Positions 37,009 through 45,963 of a stretch of DNA of 64,000 nucleotides are shown piece by piece; the first letter of the stretch is position 1; every line of letters begins with the position of its first letter. The position numbers and the translations under genes are program-made. Under the pieces are notes generated by a model. It worked only from the letters and a program-made list of their open reading frames with translations. It did no database searches and was not told the DNA's origin. The stretch is from Okeania sp. SIO2B3. Lineage in GTDB: Bacteria; Cyanobacteriota; Cyanobacteriia; Cyanobacteriales; Microcoleaceae. The stretch spans positions 1-64,000 of the forward strand of contig NZ_JAAHGH010000036.1 of assembly GCF_010672525.1 (NCBI RefSeq), in the 5' to 3' direction.

Positions 37009-38316
37009 TTATTGATTTTTTTTTGAGGAAAGTCCAGCAAAACCAACTCCTAACAAACCAATAACTACAGAAGGTTCAGGAATATCTTGGACATCTTTAA
37101 TAGGAGTATCAGGTTCTAGGGTAGGTTGTGATTTTGGTTGAGGGTCTGAGGTAGGTTGTGATTTTGGTTGAGGGTCTGAGGTAGGTTGTGATTTTGGTTG
37201 AGGGTCTGAGGTAGGTTGTGATTTTGGTTGAGGGTCTGAGGTAGGTTGTGATTTTGGTTGAGAGTTTGGGGTAGGTTGTGATTTTGGTTGAGAGTTTGGG
37301 GTAGGTTGTGATTTTGGTTGAGAGTCTGAGGTAGGTTGTGATTTTGGTTGAGGGTCTGAGGTAGGTTGTGATTTTGGTTGAGGGTCTGAGGTAGGTTGTG
37401 ATTTTGGTTGAGAGTTTGAGGTAGGTTTTGATTTTGGTTGAGAGTTTGAGGTAGGTTTTGATTTTGGTTGAGAGTTTGAGGTAGGTTTTGATTTTGTTTC
37501 AGGTTCCTTAAGACTATCTGAAAAACTTTTTGCCTCGATAAATACAGCAGAATCGAGAAAAGCATCACCAGCATCAGCGATCGCTAATCTAATCTTGTGA
37601 GTTCCGGCACTAAGTCCTAGTGCTTGTGCAGTAAATACATTAGTGAAGCCATCATATTCTACATCAAAAAATGGTCCACCCTCACTAGGATCATTGTTAT
37701 TGAAAAATTCTGGGTTACTAGCATCAGTTCCTAGTGGCTTACCCCCATTAACTGTATTGATAGCAACTGGAGTAGATGTACCAGGAATTAGAGCAATATT
37801 GGTTCCATTGAGGAAGAAACCAAAGACATCATTGAATTCAGAGTTTGTCCATTCTACATATTCTTCAGAGGCAAATACATAATTGAAGAAAATATTCCCT
37901 CCTTCAGTTTGAAAGTCAAATTCCAGAATGGTGGCATCAAAAGTTTTTTGGTCTTCAGGAATCAACCCATCCAAATCTGAATCTCCAGGCAATTTATTAT
38001 TGGTAGTTTTCTTATCTGAGTCATTGGGAGCTTGAGCATCTATAGCTTTACCTGTGGTGATAATAATACCAGTATCGATGCCAATACCAGATGATAATCC
38101 ATTAGTGAAAGTTCCTGAAGCACCAGAAGCACCTGTATAATTGATAGAATGTGGTACAATTGTGATCCCACTGCCGAGGATTTCTTTGAGCAAATCATCG
38201 CCATTACTGGTGGGAGTTATGGAAATTGCCTGAGCTACTGTGGTGGCGCTGAGAGCAACGAAAGCTGTACCAGCAAAGGTCATGGAAAATTTTTTGATGA
38301 GTTTGGAAATAGTCAT
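37009..38316 (-). CDS. Choice-of-anchor L protein with PEP-CTERM tail and Pro-rich repeats
   Basis: 435 residues. Residues 1-29 form a signal peptide (FAGTAFVALSATTVAQA). Residues ~35-265 are the choice-of-anchor L domain (DDLLKEILGSGITIV, EFDFQTEGGNIFFNYVFASEEY, NDVFGFFLNGTNIALIPG). Residues ~270-400 are about thirteen 10-residue units KSQPTSDPQP, encoded by 30-bp tandem repeats. The C-terminus is a PEP-CTERM sorting signal: IPEPS, a hydrophobic segment and SSKK. Such proteins are exported and processed by an EpsH/exosortase system, often in exopolysaccharide producers. AGGAGG lies 9 bases before the ATG. Upstream lies a tandem array with a repeated regulatory-like motif. Role: cell-surface or matrix protein, function unknown. 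Confidence 0.85.
   Translation of the reverse strand: MTISKLIKKFSMTFAGTAFVALSATTVAQAISITPTSNGDDLLKEILGSGITIVPHSINYTGASGASGTFTNGLSSGIGIDTGIIITTGKAIDAQAPNDSDKKTTNNKLPGDSDLDGLIPEDQKTFDATILEFDFQTEGGNIFFNYVFASEEYVEWTNSEFNDVFGFFLNGTNIALIPGTSTPVAINTVNGGKPLGTDASNPEFFNNNDPSEGGPFFDVEYDGFTNVFTAQALGLSAGTHKIRLAIADAGDAFLDSAVFIEAKSFSDSLKEPETKSKPTSNSQPKSKPTSNSQPKSKPTSNSQPKSQPTSDPQPKSQPTSDPQPKSQPTSDSQPKSQPTPNSQPKSQPTPNSQPKSQPTSDPQPKSQPTSDPQPKSQPTSDPQPKSQPTSDPQPKSQPTLEPDTPIKDVQDIPEPSVVIGLLGVGFAGLSSKKNQ
37117..37500. repeat. 30-bp minisatellite coding Pro-rich repeats
   Basis: About 13 copies of a 30-bp unit containing GTAGGTTGTGATTTTGGTTG. Variants GGGTCTGAG, AGAGTTTGGG and AGAGTTTGAG fall in blocks, as expected from repeat slippage. 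All three minus-strand frames stay open because the period is a multiple of three. Confidence 0.85.
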
Positions 38317-38830
38317 AGCTTGATGCCTCCTGAAATATCAAATTTTTTTGATAAATTGGAAAATAGTTAATATATGAGCCCTTTGTTGATTTTTTGTCTT
38401 ATCCTCAAGACATGATGAGAGCTTTTGATCTCAGGCCTATCGTGCTGTCTGGAGAAGATGCAGAATTTAGCGACTCAGTTAATAAAACATATCGGTCGCA
38501 ATGACAAATATAGTTAGATGTTTGATGACAGCTCTAAAGTTTCTGTGTAATTGCTCTACTTATTAATCTGTCGAGCTTATAGCTTTTTCAGAGCGATAAA
38601 AATAGCTGTAAGTGCTAAGATTGTCAACTCAATTTTGATACTTTGAAATAGTCTTACAGAAGAATTTGGGAGTGGTGGGGAAGGAATATGTTGTGCTGTA
38701 TCTTGAAATAATTGCAAAAACCCGATCTTCTAACCATCAGTCGGAAGAGAGTTATAGCATTCACTAAGTATAAGTATTAAGATATCAGCTTCATAATAAT
38801 ATTAATATTTTGGTATTCTGATTCTTCTGA

Positions 38831-39230
38831 GCATATATGCGGATAAACCGCATTACTTTTGACTAAATTTTGAGCGACTTTACACAATCTTCATAATAAA
38901 CTGCTAGTTTCATAAAAAGAATCGTAGGATGCACCGGGAAAAATATTTAAGTGATCGTCATCAATATTTTGCTCCCTTTATTATTCTTAGCACATATACG
39001 GATAAACCGCATTACTTTTGACTAAATTTTGAGTGGTTTTACACAATCTTCATAATAAGCTGCTAATTTAATGAAAAGAATCGTAGGATGCACCGGGAAA
39101 AATATTTAAGCAATCGTCATCAATATTTTTGATTGCTTTATTTTTTTAGCATACTATACGGATAAATTGAATTACTTTTGACTAAATTTTGAGTGACTTT
39201 ACAGAATCTTCATAATTCAGTTATTAGTTG
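38831..39230. repeat. ~160-bp tandem array with conserved motif, 2.5 copies
   Basis: Units start at 38831, 38991 and about 39150, each with ATACGGATAAACCGCATTAC (or close variant), then TTTTGACTAAATTTTGAG, CTTTACACAATCTTCATAA, and, in the first two, ATCGTAGGATGCACCGGG. The unit includes a perfect hairpin ATGCGG-ATAAA-CCGCAT. A fourth, lone motif lies at 39343-39384. Confidence 0.8.
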
Positions 39231-39662
39231 AAATTCAAATATTTCTGTAGTTATGCGGATGTATAAAATCAGGTTTATTGTTGATATTCTGTCGTTTCAC
39301 CATAAGTACAGTCTAAAATGTTTGAGCAATTATAGTTTTTCAACATTTTGAATAGCTTTACAAAATCTTCATAATAAGTTGTTAGTTAGAGCCAAATATT
39401 ATAGCGCTACGTAAATACGCTCTTGACATTCTTCTGTTCCCAGATCTGGTGTTCCCTGTTCCCTTACAACTCAAATTTATTGTCAAACGCCAAAAGACGG
39501 CTATATTACCGAATCAGCAACGCCGTTGATTATTGATATTCTCTAGTTTGATGTCGGATATCATCCGGATGGTTTTAGCAACTATTATTATTTGTCAATA
39601 CTTTAGCTAGCAATGCTTTGAATGAATTTTGAAGAAGGAGTCTGTAGTTAAGAGACAGAATT

Positions 39663-39828
39663 AATATCATGTCCGGATAATTAGTGATAAAAAAACTTTC
39701 TCTTTCTTCTTCTTTATTTCCTCCTGACTCCTGACTTCCTCTCCACGGTTGGGGGAGGGGCGAGGGGTGGGTTGACTCCTGAGGACTCCATCATTTATTT
39801 ATAACTGTTCAACCGGACATGATATAAT
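39663..39828. mobile_element. Family A small element, copy 3
   Basis: Left end ATATCATGTCCGGATAATTA, then GTGATAAAAAAACTTTCTC; right end CTGTTCAACCGGACATGATA. Core is pyrimidine-rich with GAGGGGTGGGTTGACTCC. Confidence 0.7.
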
Positions 39829-40116
39829 TCATCGATTTCAATTCTCTCATTAATACTCAATCTGGCGATCGCTCTATTTTTTGACTACAAAGGTAAGGCG
39901 TGAGGCCGCTATGCTCAAAGGTTAAGGGGCTACAAAAAAGTACCTTGATTCGGTGGACTTGGTATCATCTAACTATAACAATTGGCTAATTTTTTTTGTC
40001 TATTGCTGATACAGCCTTTTCCCAAGCTTTTTGATCTTGTCTCCTACCTTGTCCAAAAATCCGATTAAATGATAGATTATACTAATGTTTAATTAAGAAA
40101 TATTAATATTAATGAT

Positions 40117-41640
40117 ATGTCCTCTAAAAATACTATACAAAAATCAAAAATTGTGATATGTGGTGCTGGTATTGGTGGCCTAACAGCAGGAGCATTGCTG
40201 GCCCACAAAGGCTATCAAGTCCAAATATTCGACCAAGCGATCGTTCCTGGTGGCTGTGCTTCTACTTTTAAACGACGCGGTTTCACTTTTGATGTTGGTG
40301 CAACTCAAGTAGCAGGTTTAGAAACAGGTGGTATTCATCACCGGATTTTCTCTGAGTTGGATATCGACATTCCGAACGCCACCAACTGCGACCCTGCCTG
40401 TGCCGTATTTCTACCAGGAGAGACTCAACCTATTAATGTTTGGCGCGACCCCAAAAAATGGCAACAAGAGAGACTTCGTCAGTTTCCCGGTAGCGAAGCT
40501 TTTTGGCAACTAATGACAAAATTATTTGAGGTAAGTTGGAAGTTTCAAGGGCGAGACCCAGTTTTACCACCGCGCAATATTTGGGATATGTGGCAGTTAG
40601 CAAGAGCAGTACGTCTGGATACTTTGATTACAGTACCATTTACCTTGATGACGGTAGCAGATGCGTTACGGTTGTATGGTTTGAATGATAATCTACGGTT
40701 GAAAACATTTCTAGATTTACAACTGAAACTTTACTCTCAAGTAGGTACAGAAGAAACTGCTCTACTTTATGCTGCTACCGCTTTAGCTGTTTCCCAAGCT
40801 CCCCAGGGTTTGTATCATCTTCAGGGAAGTATGCAGGTGTTAAGCGATCGCCTAGTTACAGCTTTAGAAAGAGACGGGGGGCAAATCTTGATGGGTCATA
40901 CTGTCGAACAGATATGTATAGATAAGGGTAAAGCTACTGGTGTCAGAGTCAAAAATCAAAAAACTGGAGAAACTTGGGTAGAAACTGCCGATCATATTGT
41001 GGCTAATGTCACTGTGCAAAACTTAGTGAAGTTAGTGGAAGATGAAAATCAGACCTCACACCCAATACCCGGTTACAAACGCCGAGTGAATAAACTCCCT
41101 TCACCATCGGGTGCATTTGTGATTTATTTGGGAGTAGATGAAAGTGCTATTCCAGAAGACTGTCCGCCTCATTTGCAGTTTTTCTACAATTATGACGGTC
41201 CTATTGGAGAAAATAATTCTTTGTTTGTATCAGTGAGTCATCCTGGAGACGGTCGCGCTCCCACAGGTAAAGCAACAATTACAGCTTCAAGTTTTACCGA
41301 TACTCAGATTTGGAGACATTGCCAAGATTATCAGGGGTTGAAGCAGCAATATACTCAGGAAGCGATCGCTCGTTTGAGTGAATATTTTTATTTAAAACCT
41401 GAAACAATAGTTCATCAAGAAGCGGCGACACCTCGTACTTTTGTTAAATTTACAGCACGGGAGGAAGGTGTTGTAGGTGGTGTTGGTCAGCGTCTTTCAA
41501 CTTTCGGACCTTTTGGATTTGCCAATCGTACTCCCATTCAGGATTTATGGTTGGTAGGAGATTCAACTCATCCGGGAGAGGGTACCGCAGGAGTGTCTTA
41601 TTCAGCATTGACTGTGGTGCGACAGATTGAATACTTGTAA
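40117..41640 (+). CDS. crtD: CrtD-type C-3',4' carotenoid desaturase (FAD oxidoreductase)
   Basis: 507 residues of the CrtI/CrtD amine-oxidase-like family. The dinucleotide-binding fold is IVICGAGIGGLTAGALLAHKG at ~12-32, followed by the FAD motif PGGCASTFKRRGFTFDVGATQ. The C-terminal FAD motif is TPIQDLWLVGDSTHPGEGTAGVSYSA. Overall resemblance, especially QVAGLETGGIHHRIFSELDI, is to the cyanobacterial CrtD that introduces the 3',4' double bond in myxoxanthophyll synthesis; a CrtO/CruA relative cannot be fully excluded. Start ATG 40117 after TATTAATGAT without a strong ribosome-binding site. A GGGG-rich tract follows the stop codon directly. Confidence 0.75.
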   Translation: MSSKNTIQKSKIVICGAGIGGLTAGALLAHKGYQVQIFDQAIVPGGCASTFKRRGFTFDVGATQVAGLETGGIHHRIFSELDIDIPNATNCDPACAVFLPGETQPINVWRDPKKWQQERLRQFPGSEAFWQLMTKLFEVSWKFQGRDPVLPPRNIWDMWQLARAVRLDTLITVPFTLMTVADALRLYGLNDNLRLKTFLDLQLKLYSQVGTEETALLYAATALAVSQAPQGLYHLQGSMQVLSDRLVTALERDGGQILMGHTVEQICIDKGKATGVRVKNQKTGETWVETADHIVANVTVQNLVKLVEDENQTSHPIPGYKRRVNKLPSPSGAFVIYLGVDESAIPEDCPPHLQFFYNYDGPIGENNSLFVSVSHPGDGRAPTGKATITASSFTDTQIWRHCQDYQGLKQQYTQEAIARLSEYFYLKPETIVHQEAATPRTFVKFTAREEGVVGGVGQRLSTFGPFGFANRTPIQDLWLVGDSTHPGEGTAGVSYSALTVVRQIEYL

Positions 41641-41648
41641 AATCCAAG

Positions 41649-41711
41649 ATAGGGAGTGGGGGAGTAGGGGAGTGGGGGAGTAGGGGAGTGGGGGAGTAGG
41701 GGAGTAGGGAG
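41649..41711 (+). repeat. GGGGAGT(A/G) tract, possible G-quadruplex
   Basis: Alternating GGGGAGTAGGGGAGTGGG runs, at least eight G-tracts of three or more with 3-4 base spacers, starting 9 bp after the crtD stop. A similar tract is at 41821-41880. Confidence 0.7.
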
Positions 41712-41786
41712 CATTTATACAAAATAATTGGGTCGCGCAACCCCTTAAGGCGAAATATTTTTGGATAGTTGCTCACGCACCCCCGT

Positions 41787-41946
41787 TATATCATGTCCGG
41801 TTGAATGGTTATTGTATAGTTGGGAGCAGGGGAGCAGGGGAGTAGGGGAGTAGTAGGGGAGTAGGGGAGTAGGGGAAATTAAAGGCTTGAAGTAATTATA
41901 GAAATTATCAACTATCAACATATACTATATAACCGGATTCTATATC
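41787..41946. mobile_element. Family A small element, copy 4
   Basis: Left end TATATCATGTCCGGTTGAAT, right end ATATAACCGGATTCTATAT, with a GGGGAGTAGGGGAGTAG core. Confidence 0.55.
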
Positions 41947-42066
41947 AGGAGAAAATCAAAAGGGGAAAGGAAGGATGAGAGTGGGAATTATTTGTGGACA
42001 AGCAGGCATTTTATGTCTACATTGAATGGAAGTAGAAAGTACGATAACTGTATAACCGGATTTCAT

Positions 42067-42156
42067 CAGGACTTACGCAAAGGCACTATTTATAGAGTAA
42101 AGTAACTGTTGGACAATAGTTTTGAGCGCTATATATAGCGTATCTGCGTAAGTCCT
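42067..42156. mobile_element. Family C 90-bp inverted-repeat element, copy 2
   Basis: AGGACTTACGCAAAGGCACT at the left and CGTATCTGCGTAAGTCCT at the right; inverted relative to 30546-30636, with conserved ACAATAGTTTTGAG and ATATATAGC. It folds into a long imperfect hairpin. Confidence 0.75.
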
Positions 42157-42440
42157 ATTCATATTACAAAAATAACTTCTGACTTCTGACTTCTGACTTC
42201 GTTAACGGTGGTAGTGCATTGTGATTATTTTTGTTACCTAGGGCAGTGGGAGCATCTTGCTCCCGTGTCATATCAAATCCGGTTGAATACTTATTAGAGT
42301 TGTTGGGAGTAGGGAGTAGGGAAAAAAAAGATTAATTTTCAAACTGTACCTCACGCTTCCTGAAAAGTGCTGTAAGCTTTCTTCCCTCTTCCCTCTTCCT
42401 TCTTCCTTCTTCCTTCTGCTATAACAAACTTCTATCAAGT

Positions 42441-44882
42441 CTATGCCAGAAAATGAACGCCACTGATATCACTGTCGCTCAATTCACTAAAAAACTCTTC
42501 AAATGTACCTGATGTTGAAGAACCCAGAGTATTTGGATTAAAGATAAATACATCTCTGTTTTCACCTGATACATCAGTTACAGCAAAGTTGCCAGTTGTG
42601 GACAGAAGTAGTTGCTCTCCATTAATACCGATAGCATCAATGTCTTCATTACGCGTCTTCAGCTGTACATCACTACCGTCAAATTCAAGAGACCAAGTTC
42701 CACTGGTGTTGCTACCTAAAGTATCAGAATTGAAACGCAGTATATCTTCATCTTTACTGCTAATTCCTGATACAGAAGCGTTCCCTATGGTCGAAATTAG
42801 AAGGTCTCCAGTAAGAGGATCGACACTCAGACCATCAATATTTTCATCACCTTGATTTAAGCCAACATCTGAACCATCGAAGTATAACTCGAAAGAACCG
42901 CTACTGTTGTCTCCAGGTGACGTGGGAGTGAATTTAACAATGTCAGAGTCATCTACTTGGATGCCATTTATATTTTTAGGTTCCTCAAAAGAAAACAGAA
43001 TCTCATTATTATCAACCACTTCAAAGGCATCAATCCTAAAACCGTTAAGACCAACTTCTGAACCATCAAAGAACTTACTGAAACTCTGGTCAGCTAGATT
43101 ATACTCAACGATGTCTTCTCTTGTGAAACTAACTCCACCTAGAGTTGGTTGGTTGTTTTTTAGGCTAAACAGTAAAGATTCTGTTTCGGGAGTTGGTGGC
43201 TCAGGTTCAGGAGTTGGTGTCTCAGGTTCAGGAGTTGGTGTCTCAGGTTCAGGAGTTGGTGTCTCAGGTTCAGGAGTTGGTGTCTCAGGTTCAGGAGTTG
43301 GTGTCTCAGGTTCAGGAGTTGGTGTCTCAGGTTCAGGAGTTGGTGTCTCAGGTTCGGGAGTTGGTGTCTCAGGTTCAGGAGTTGGTGTCTCAGGTTCAGG
43401 AGCTGGTGTCTCAGGTTCAGGAGTTGGTGTCTCAGGTTCGGGAGTTGGTGACTGTTGTTGCTGTACTTCATAAGCACCGATATCTACCGTACCGTTGATA
43501 ATGCGATCAAATCCCTGCCCTCGTTGGTCGGATGCTAATCCAGTTGCACCTCCGTTATCCCCTGCATCAATAGCAATACTATCGGGGAGTAAGGCGTGGG
43601 TTTCAGTGGAACCACCATTATTTTGTAGGGGACCCAAACCAGGATCGCCTGATAAAAATGGATTATAATGGCCGTCTTCAATCAGGTTATTGAGGTTAGT
43701 GTCGATCTTGTTAGTCTTCAGGACGGCATCGCGACCAGTGCTGTTGGCAATGATGGTATTGGTAAGGTTTGTCCTCCCTTCACTAAATAAGCCTCCTCCA
43801 CGTCCATCAGCAGAATTACCATAAATGGTAGAATTGGTAATTGTTGCGATACCAGAACCACTGAAAATACCTCCACCATCAGCGCTATTACCCGCAGTAC
43901 TGTTATAAGAAATAGTAGAGTTAACAACGGTTAAATTGCCATTTTTACTGTAAACTCCACCACCATCTGTTTTATCTAGGCCAACTGCTGAATTACCTGA
44001 TACAGTTGAATCAGTAATTTCTAAATCGCCATTGCGACTAAAAATACCGCCCCCATCAGCAGATCCGAGATCACTGGTCATAAATGTCGAATTATCAGCG
44101 ATGGTTGAGTTTGCGATTGTTGTATTACCATGGCGGTTATAAATCCCACCACCACTGCCAAAGGCAGTTCCTTCCAAAGTATTGCCAGAAATAGTAGAAT
44201 TAGTAACCGTTATGTCACTATGCCAACTGTAAATCCCACCACCATCACTCAAACCACCAGTGACTTTATTACCGGAAATATTGCTATCGACAACGTTGAG
44301 CTGACCATACCGGATAGACACACCACCACCGTCAGGGTCGTCACCAAAATTTTCTTGAAATTTGGGATTTCCATCGGCTAATTGTCCCTTGACTTCATTA
44401 TTAATAATATCCGTGTTGATGATAGTTAAATTACTATCGTGGCTGTCAATTCCGCCACCATCAGCAGTAAATCTATCGTATTGGCCTTCGATGCCAATTG
44501 AGGTGTTACCAGAGATAATACTGTCTTGAACGGTCAGATTCTCGGAGGTAGAAATTCCTCCACCACCACCTATTGGGTTACCTCCAGTAATGGTCAAGCC
44601 ATCTATGAACACATTTATCAGGTCGTCACTGTCGTTATCGATGTTAAAGACCCGGAAGCCATTCTGTTGTGCATCCACTGTCAGCAGATTTGCACCCAAT
44701 CCATTGATGGTGAGAGAATTGGTGATGGATAATTCTCCACTCGTTAGTCCAATGGTCATTCCAGTGAGGGAACTATCAAAGGTAATGGTATCGGCATCCG
44801 GTGTGGCATTTGCCATCGCAATAGCATCCCGCAGACTGCCATTACCCGCATCCATGGTGTTGGTTACAAAAAAAGTTGCCAT
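42441..44882 (-). CDS. Right-handed beta-helix / choice-of-anchor Q surface protein
   Basis: 813 residues. Residues 1-400 are beta-helix rungs of the type ITNSTISGNS...DGGGIYS (polymorphic outer-membrane-like repeats), opening TFFVTNTMDAGNGSLRDAI. The region LGPLQNNGGSTETHALLPDS...DIGAYE is the choice-of-anchor Q domain (~405-475). Residues ~478-565 are about a dozen 7-residue TPEPETP units. The C-terminal ~245 residues contain three or four ~60-residue units (SLLFSL/DIVEYN, then DEDILRFNSDTLGSNTSGT, then ENRDVFIFNPNTLGSSTSG). No N-terminal signal peptide is visible, which suggests type I secretion or another route. AACAGGAG precedes the ATG at 10 bases. Probably an extracellular adhesin or matrix protein (inference). 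Confidence 0.78.
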   Translation of the reverse strand: MATFFVTNTMDAGNGSLRDAIAMANATPDADTITFDSSLTGMTIGLTSGELSITNSLTINGLGANLLTVDAQQNGFRVFNIDNDSDDLINVFIDGLTITGGNPIGGGGGISTSENLTVQDSIISGNTSIGIEGQYDRFTADGGGIDSHDSNLTIINTDIINNEVKGQLADGNPKFQENFGDDPDGGGVSIRYGQLNVVDSNISGNKVTGGLSDGGGIYSWHSDITVTNSTISGNTLEGTAFGSGGGIYNRHGNTTIANSTIADNSTFMTSDLGSADGGGIFSRNGDLEITDSTVSGNSAVGLDKTDGGGVYSKNGNLTVVNSTISYNSTAGNSADGGGIFSGSGIATITNSTIYGNSADGRGGGLFSEGRTNLTNTIIANSTGRDAVLKTNKIDTNLNNLIEDGHYNPFLSGDPGLGPLQNNGGSTETHALLPDSIAIDAGDNGGATGLASDQRGQGFDRIINGTVDIGAYEVQQQQSPTPEPETPTPEPETPAPEPETPTPEPETPTPEPETPTPEPETPTPEPETPTPEPETPTPEPETPTPEPETPTPEPETPTPEPEPPTPETESLLFSLKNNQPTLGGVSFTREDIVEYNLADQSFSKFFDGSEVGLNGFRIDAFEVVDNNEILFSFEEPKNINGIQVDDSDIVKFTPTSPGDNSSGSFELYFDGSDVGLNQGDENIDGLSVDPLTGDLLISTIGNASVSGISSKDEDILRFNSDTLGSNTSGTWSLEFDGSDVQLKTRNEDIDAIGINGEQLLLSTTGNFAVTDVSGENRDVFIFNPNTLGSSTSGTFEEFFSELSDSDISGVHFLA
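43185..43450. repeat. 21-bp minisatellite coding TPEPETP
   Basis: About twelve copies of the 21-bp unit containing GGAGTTGGTGTCTCAGGTTC; occasional TTCGGG and GAGCTGG variants. The multiple-of-three period keeps other frames open, creating long shadow ORFs on both strands. Confidence 0.85.
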
Positions 44883-45080
44883 AAGATGAGAATCTCCTGT
44901 TTATTTTGCCTAACTCGATCTTGATTTAGGGCTTTGTTGGATAACAATACCATCACCCTGATTTACAAGGCTTTTATTAATAATAAAATCTTGTATGACA
45001 CAGCAAGAGGTTGGGGATATTCATGCAACAAAGGTTTAGATTTAGTATAATATCATCCCAATTACTTTGTCACTAATTTT

Positions 45081-45110
45081 TGAGCGACTTTACATAATCT
45101 TCATAATACA
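45081..45110. promoter_or_regulatory. Conserved TTTTGAG-CTTTACA-CTTCATA motif
   Basis: TTTTTGAGCGACTTTACATA continues as ATCTTCATAATA. Half-sites CTTTACA and CTTCATA repeat with an 11-bp period, the spacing expected for OmpR/PhoB-family dimers. It is 200 bp upstream of the beta-helix gene and 850 bp upstream of ppk. Confidence 0.4.
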
Positions 45111-45235
45111 TAGATTTTTATCCATAAAAATACGGAACAAAGCATCTATTTTTTACTAAATCTACAGTTTTTTACTGCCAAAAAATAACAGGGATATTTG
45201 TGGTACTGAAGCTCAGATAAATTTAACTCAGGACT

Positions 45236-45392
45236 TATATCATTTCCGGATAATTAGTGATAAAAAAACTTTCTCTTTTTCCTCCTCTTCTTTGTTCCCT
45301 GCTGACTCCTGTACGTTGCCAATCCGACGGCTCCCCTACCTGACTCCTCTGTCATTTATTTATAACTAACTTTTCTACCGGACATGATATTA
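45236..45392. mobile_element. Family A small element, copy 5
   Basis: Left TATATCATTTCCGGATAATT, right TTTTCTACCGGACATGATAT. Its internal GTGATAAAAAAACTTTCTC matches copy 3 exactly. Confidence 0.65.
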
Positions 45393-45430
45393 CGCGAAGA
45401 AACTACATATAGCACCTACTAATGACTAAT

Positions 45431-45466
45431 TTTTGAGTAGCTTTACAGAATCTTAATAATACATAG
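45431..45466. promoter_or_regulatory. Second copy of the conserved motif
   Basis: TTTTGAGTAGCTTTACAGAA continues as TCTTAATAATACATAG. It shares ATACATAGAT with the copy at 45081, suggesting duplication of a larger block. Confidence 0.35.
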
Positions 45467-45963
45467 ATATTCAATTTTTATCCACAGTGGGGGAGTAGTA
45501 AACATAAGAATAATTAACAATAACTGGGAAAAAAGTTCCATAGGTCTGTGTTAATTACTTAATAATTGAAGTTTTACCTAAGTTAAGCATTCTTTTTTTT
45601 ACGCTTGGGATTAAACAAAGCATTTATTTTTTGCGAAAGCTACACACTTTGACTACTAAAAAAAACTGAGATATTTGTGATGCTGAAACTTAGATATATT
45701 TAACTATTATTGCCATTGTTTAAACAGTTATTTGCCAAGCCATAACTTATCTAGATAAATCACAAACAAAATCAAAAAAAACTATCTGATTTCTATCACT
45801 TCATGGTGTGATAAATTTGAACATTGCCACGAATTTAACTATAGTCATCAAAGTATCTATCTATACTAAATATTCATTTGAAAAGTAGACTTTACAAAGG
45901 TTAAAGACTACCTTACAATCAATATTAATTTCAACAAATATCAAAATATACCTTAAATTAACT

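Larger units (their letters stand above)
38317..40116. other. 1.8-kb intergenic region
   Basis: It contains the 160-bp array, a lone motif copy at 39354, a family A element at 39663-39828 and otherwise AT-rich DNA. No ORF with coding character was seen on either strand. Confidence 0.6.
41641..42440. other. Gene-free repeat-rich spacer
   Basis: Besides the G tract and elements of families A and C, it has an ATATCAAATCCGGTTGAAT end near 42270 and a family D scrap (CTGTACCTCACGCTTCC) at 42343. C/T-rich CTTCCTTCTTCCTTC precedes the 3' end of the next gene. Confidence 0.6.
44883..45963. other. Divergent intergenic region between the beta-helix gene and ppk
   Basis: It contains two copies of the conserved motif (45081-45110 and 45431-45466), a family A element, and a duplicated stretch with GCATTTATTTTTTG / GCATCTATTTTTTACT near 45139 and 45619. 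The region around 45115-45205 and that around 45610-45690 look like diverged duplicates (ACTACTAAAAAAAACTGAGATATTTGTG against CTGCCAAAAAATAACAGGG). Confidence 0.5.

Noticed and set aside
37116-37574. Open frame of 152 codons overlapping the choice-of-anchor L gene
   Set aside because: It is an alternative frame of the 30-bp repeat, low complexity (NQNHNLPQTL), explained by the period of three.
38831-39384. Array of motif copies as a CRISPR
   Set aside because: Repeat units are ~160 bp with conserved 'spacers'; not a CRISPR layout.
42907-43498. Two long plus-strand frames over the TPEPE repeats
   Set aside because: Antisense shadows of the 21-bp minisatellite; composition is GSGVGVS/QELVSQV repeats only.
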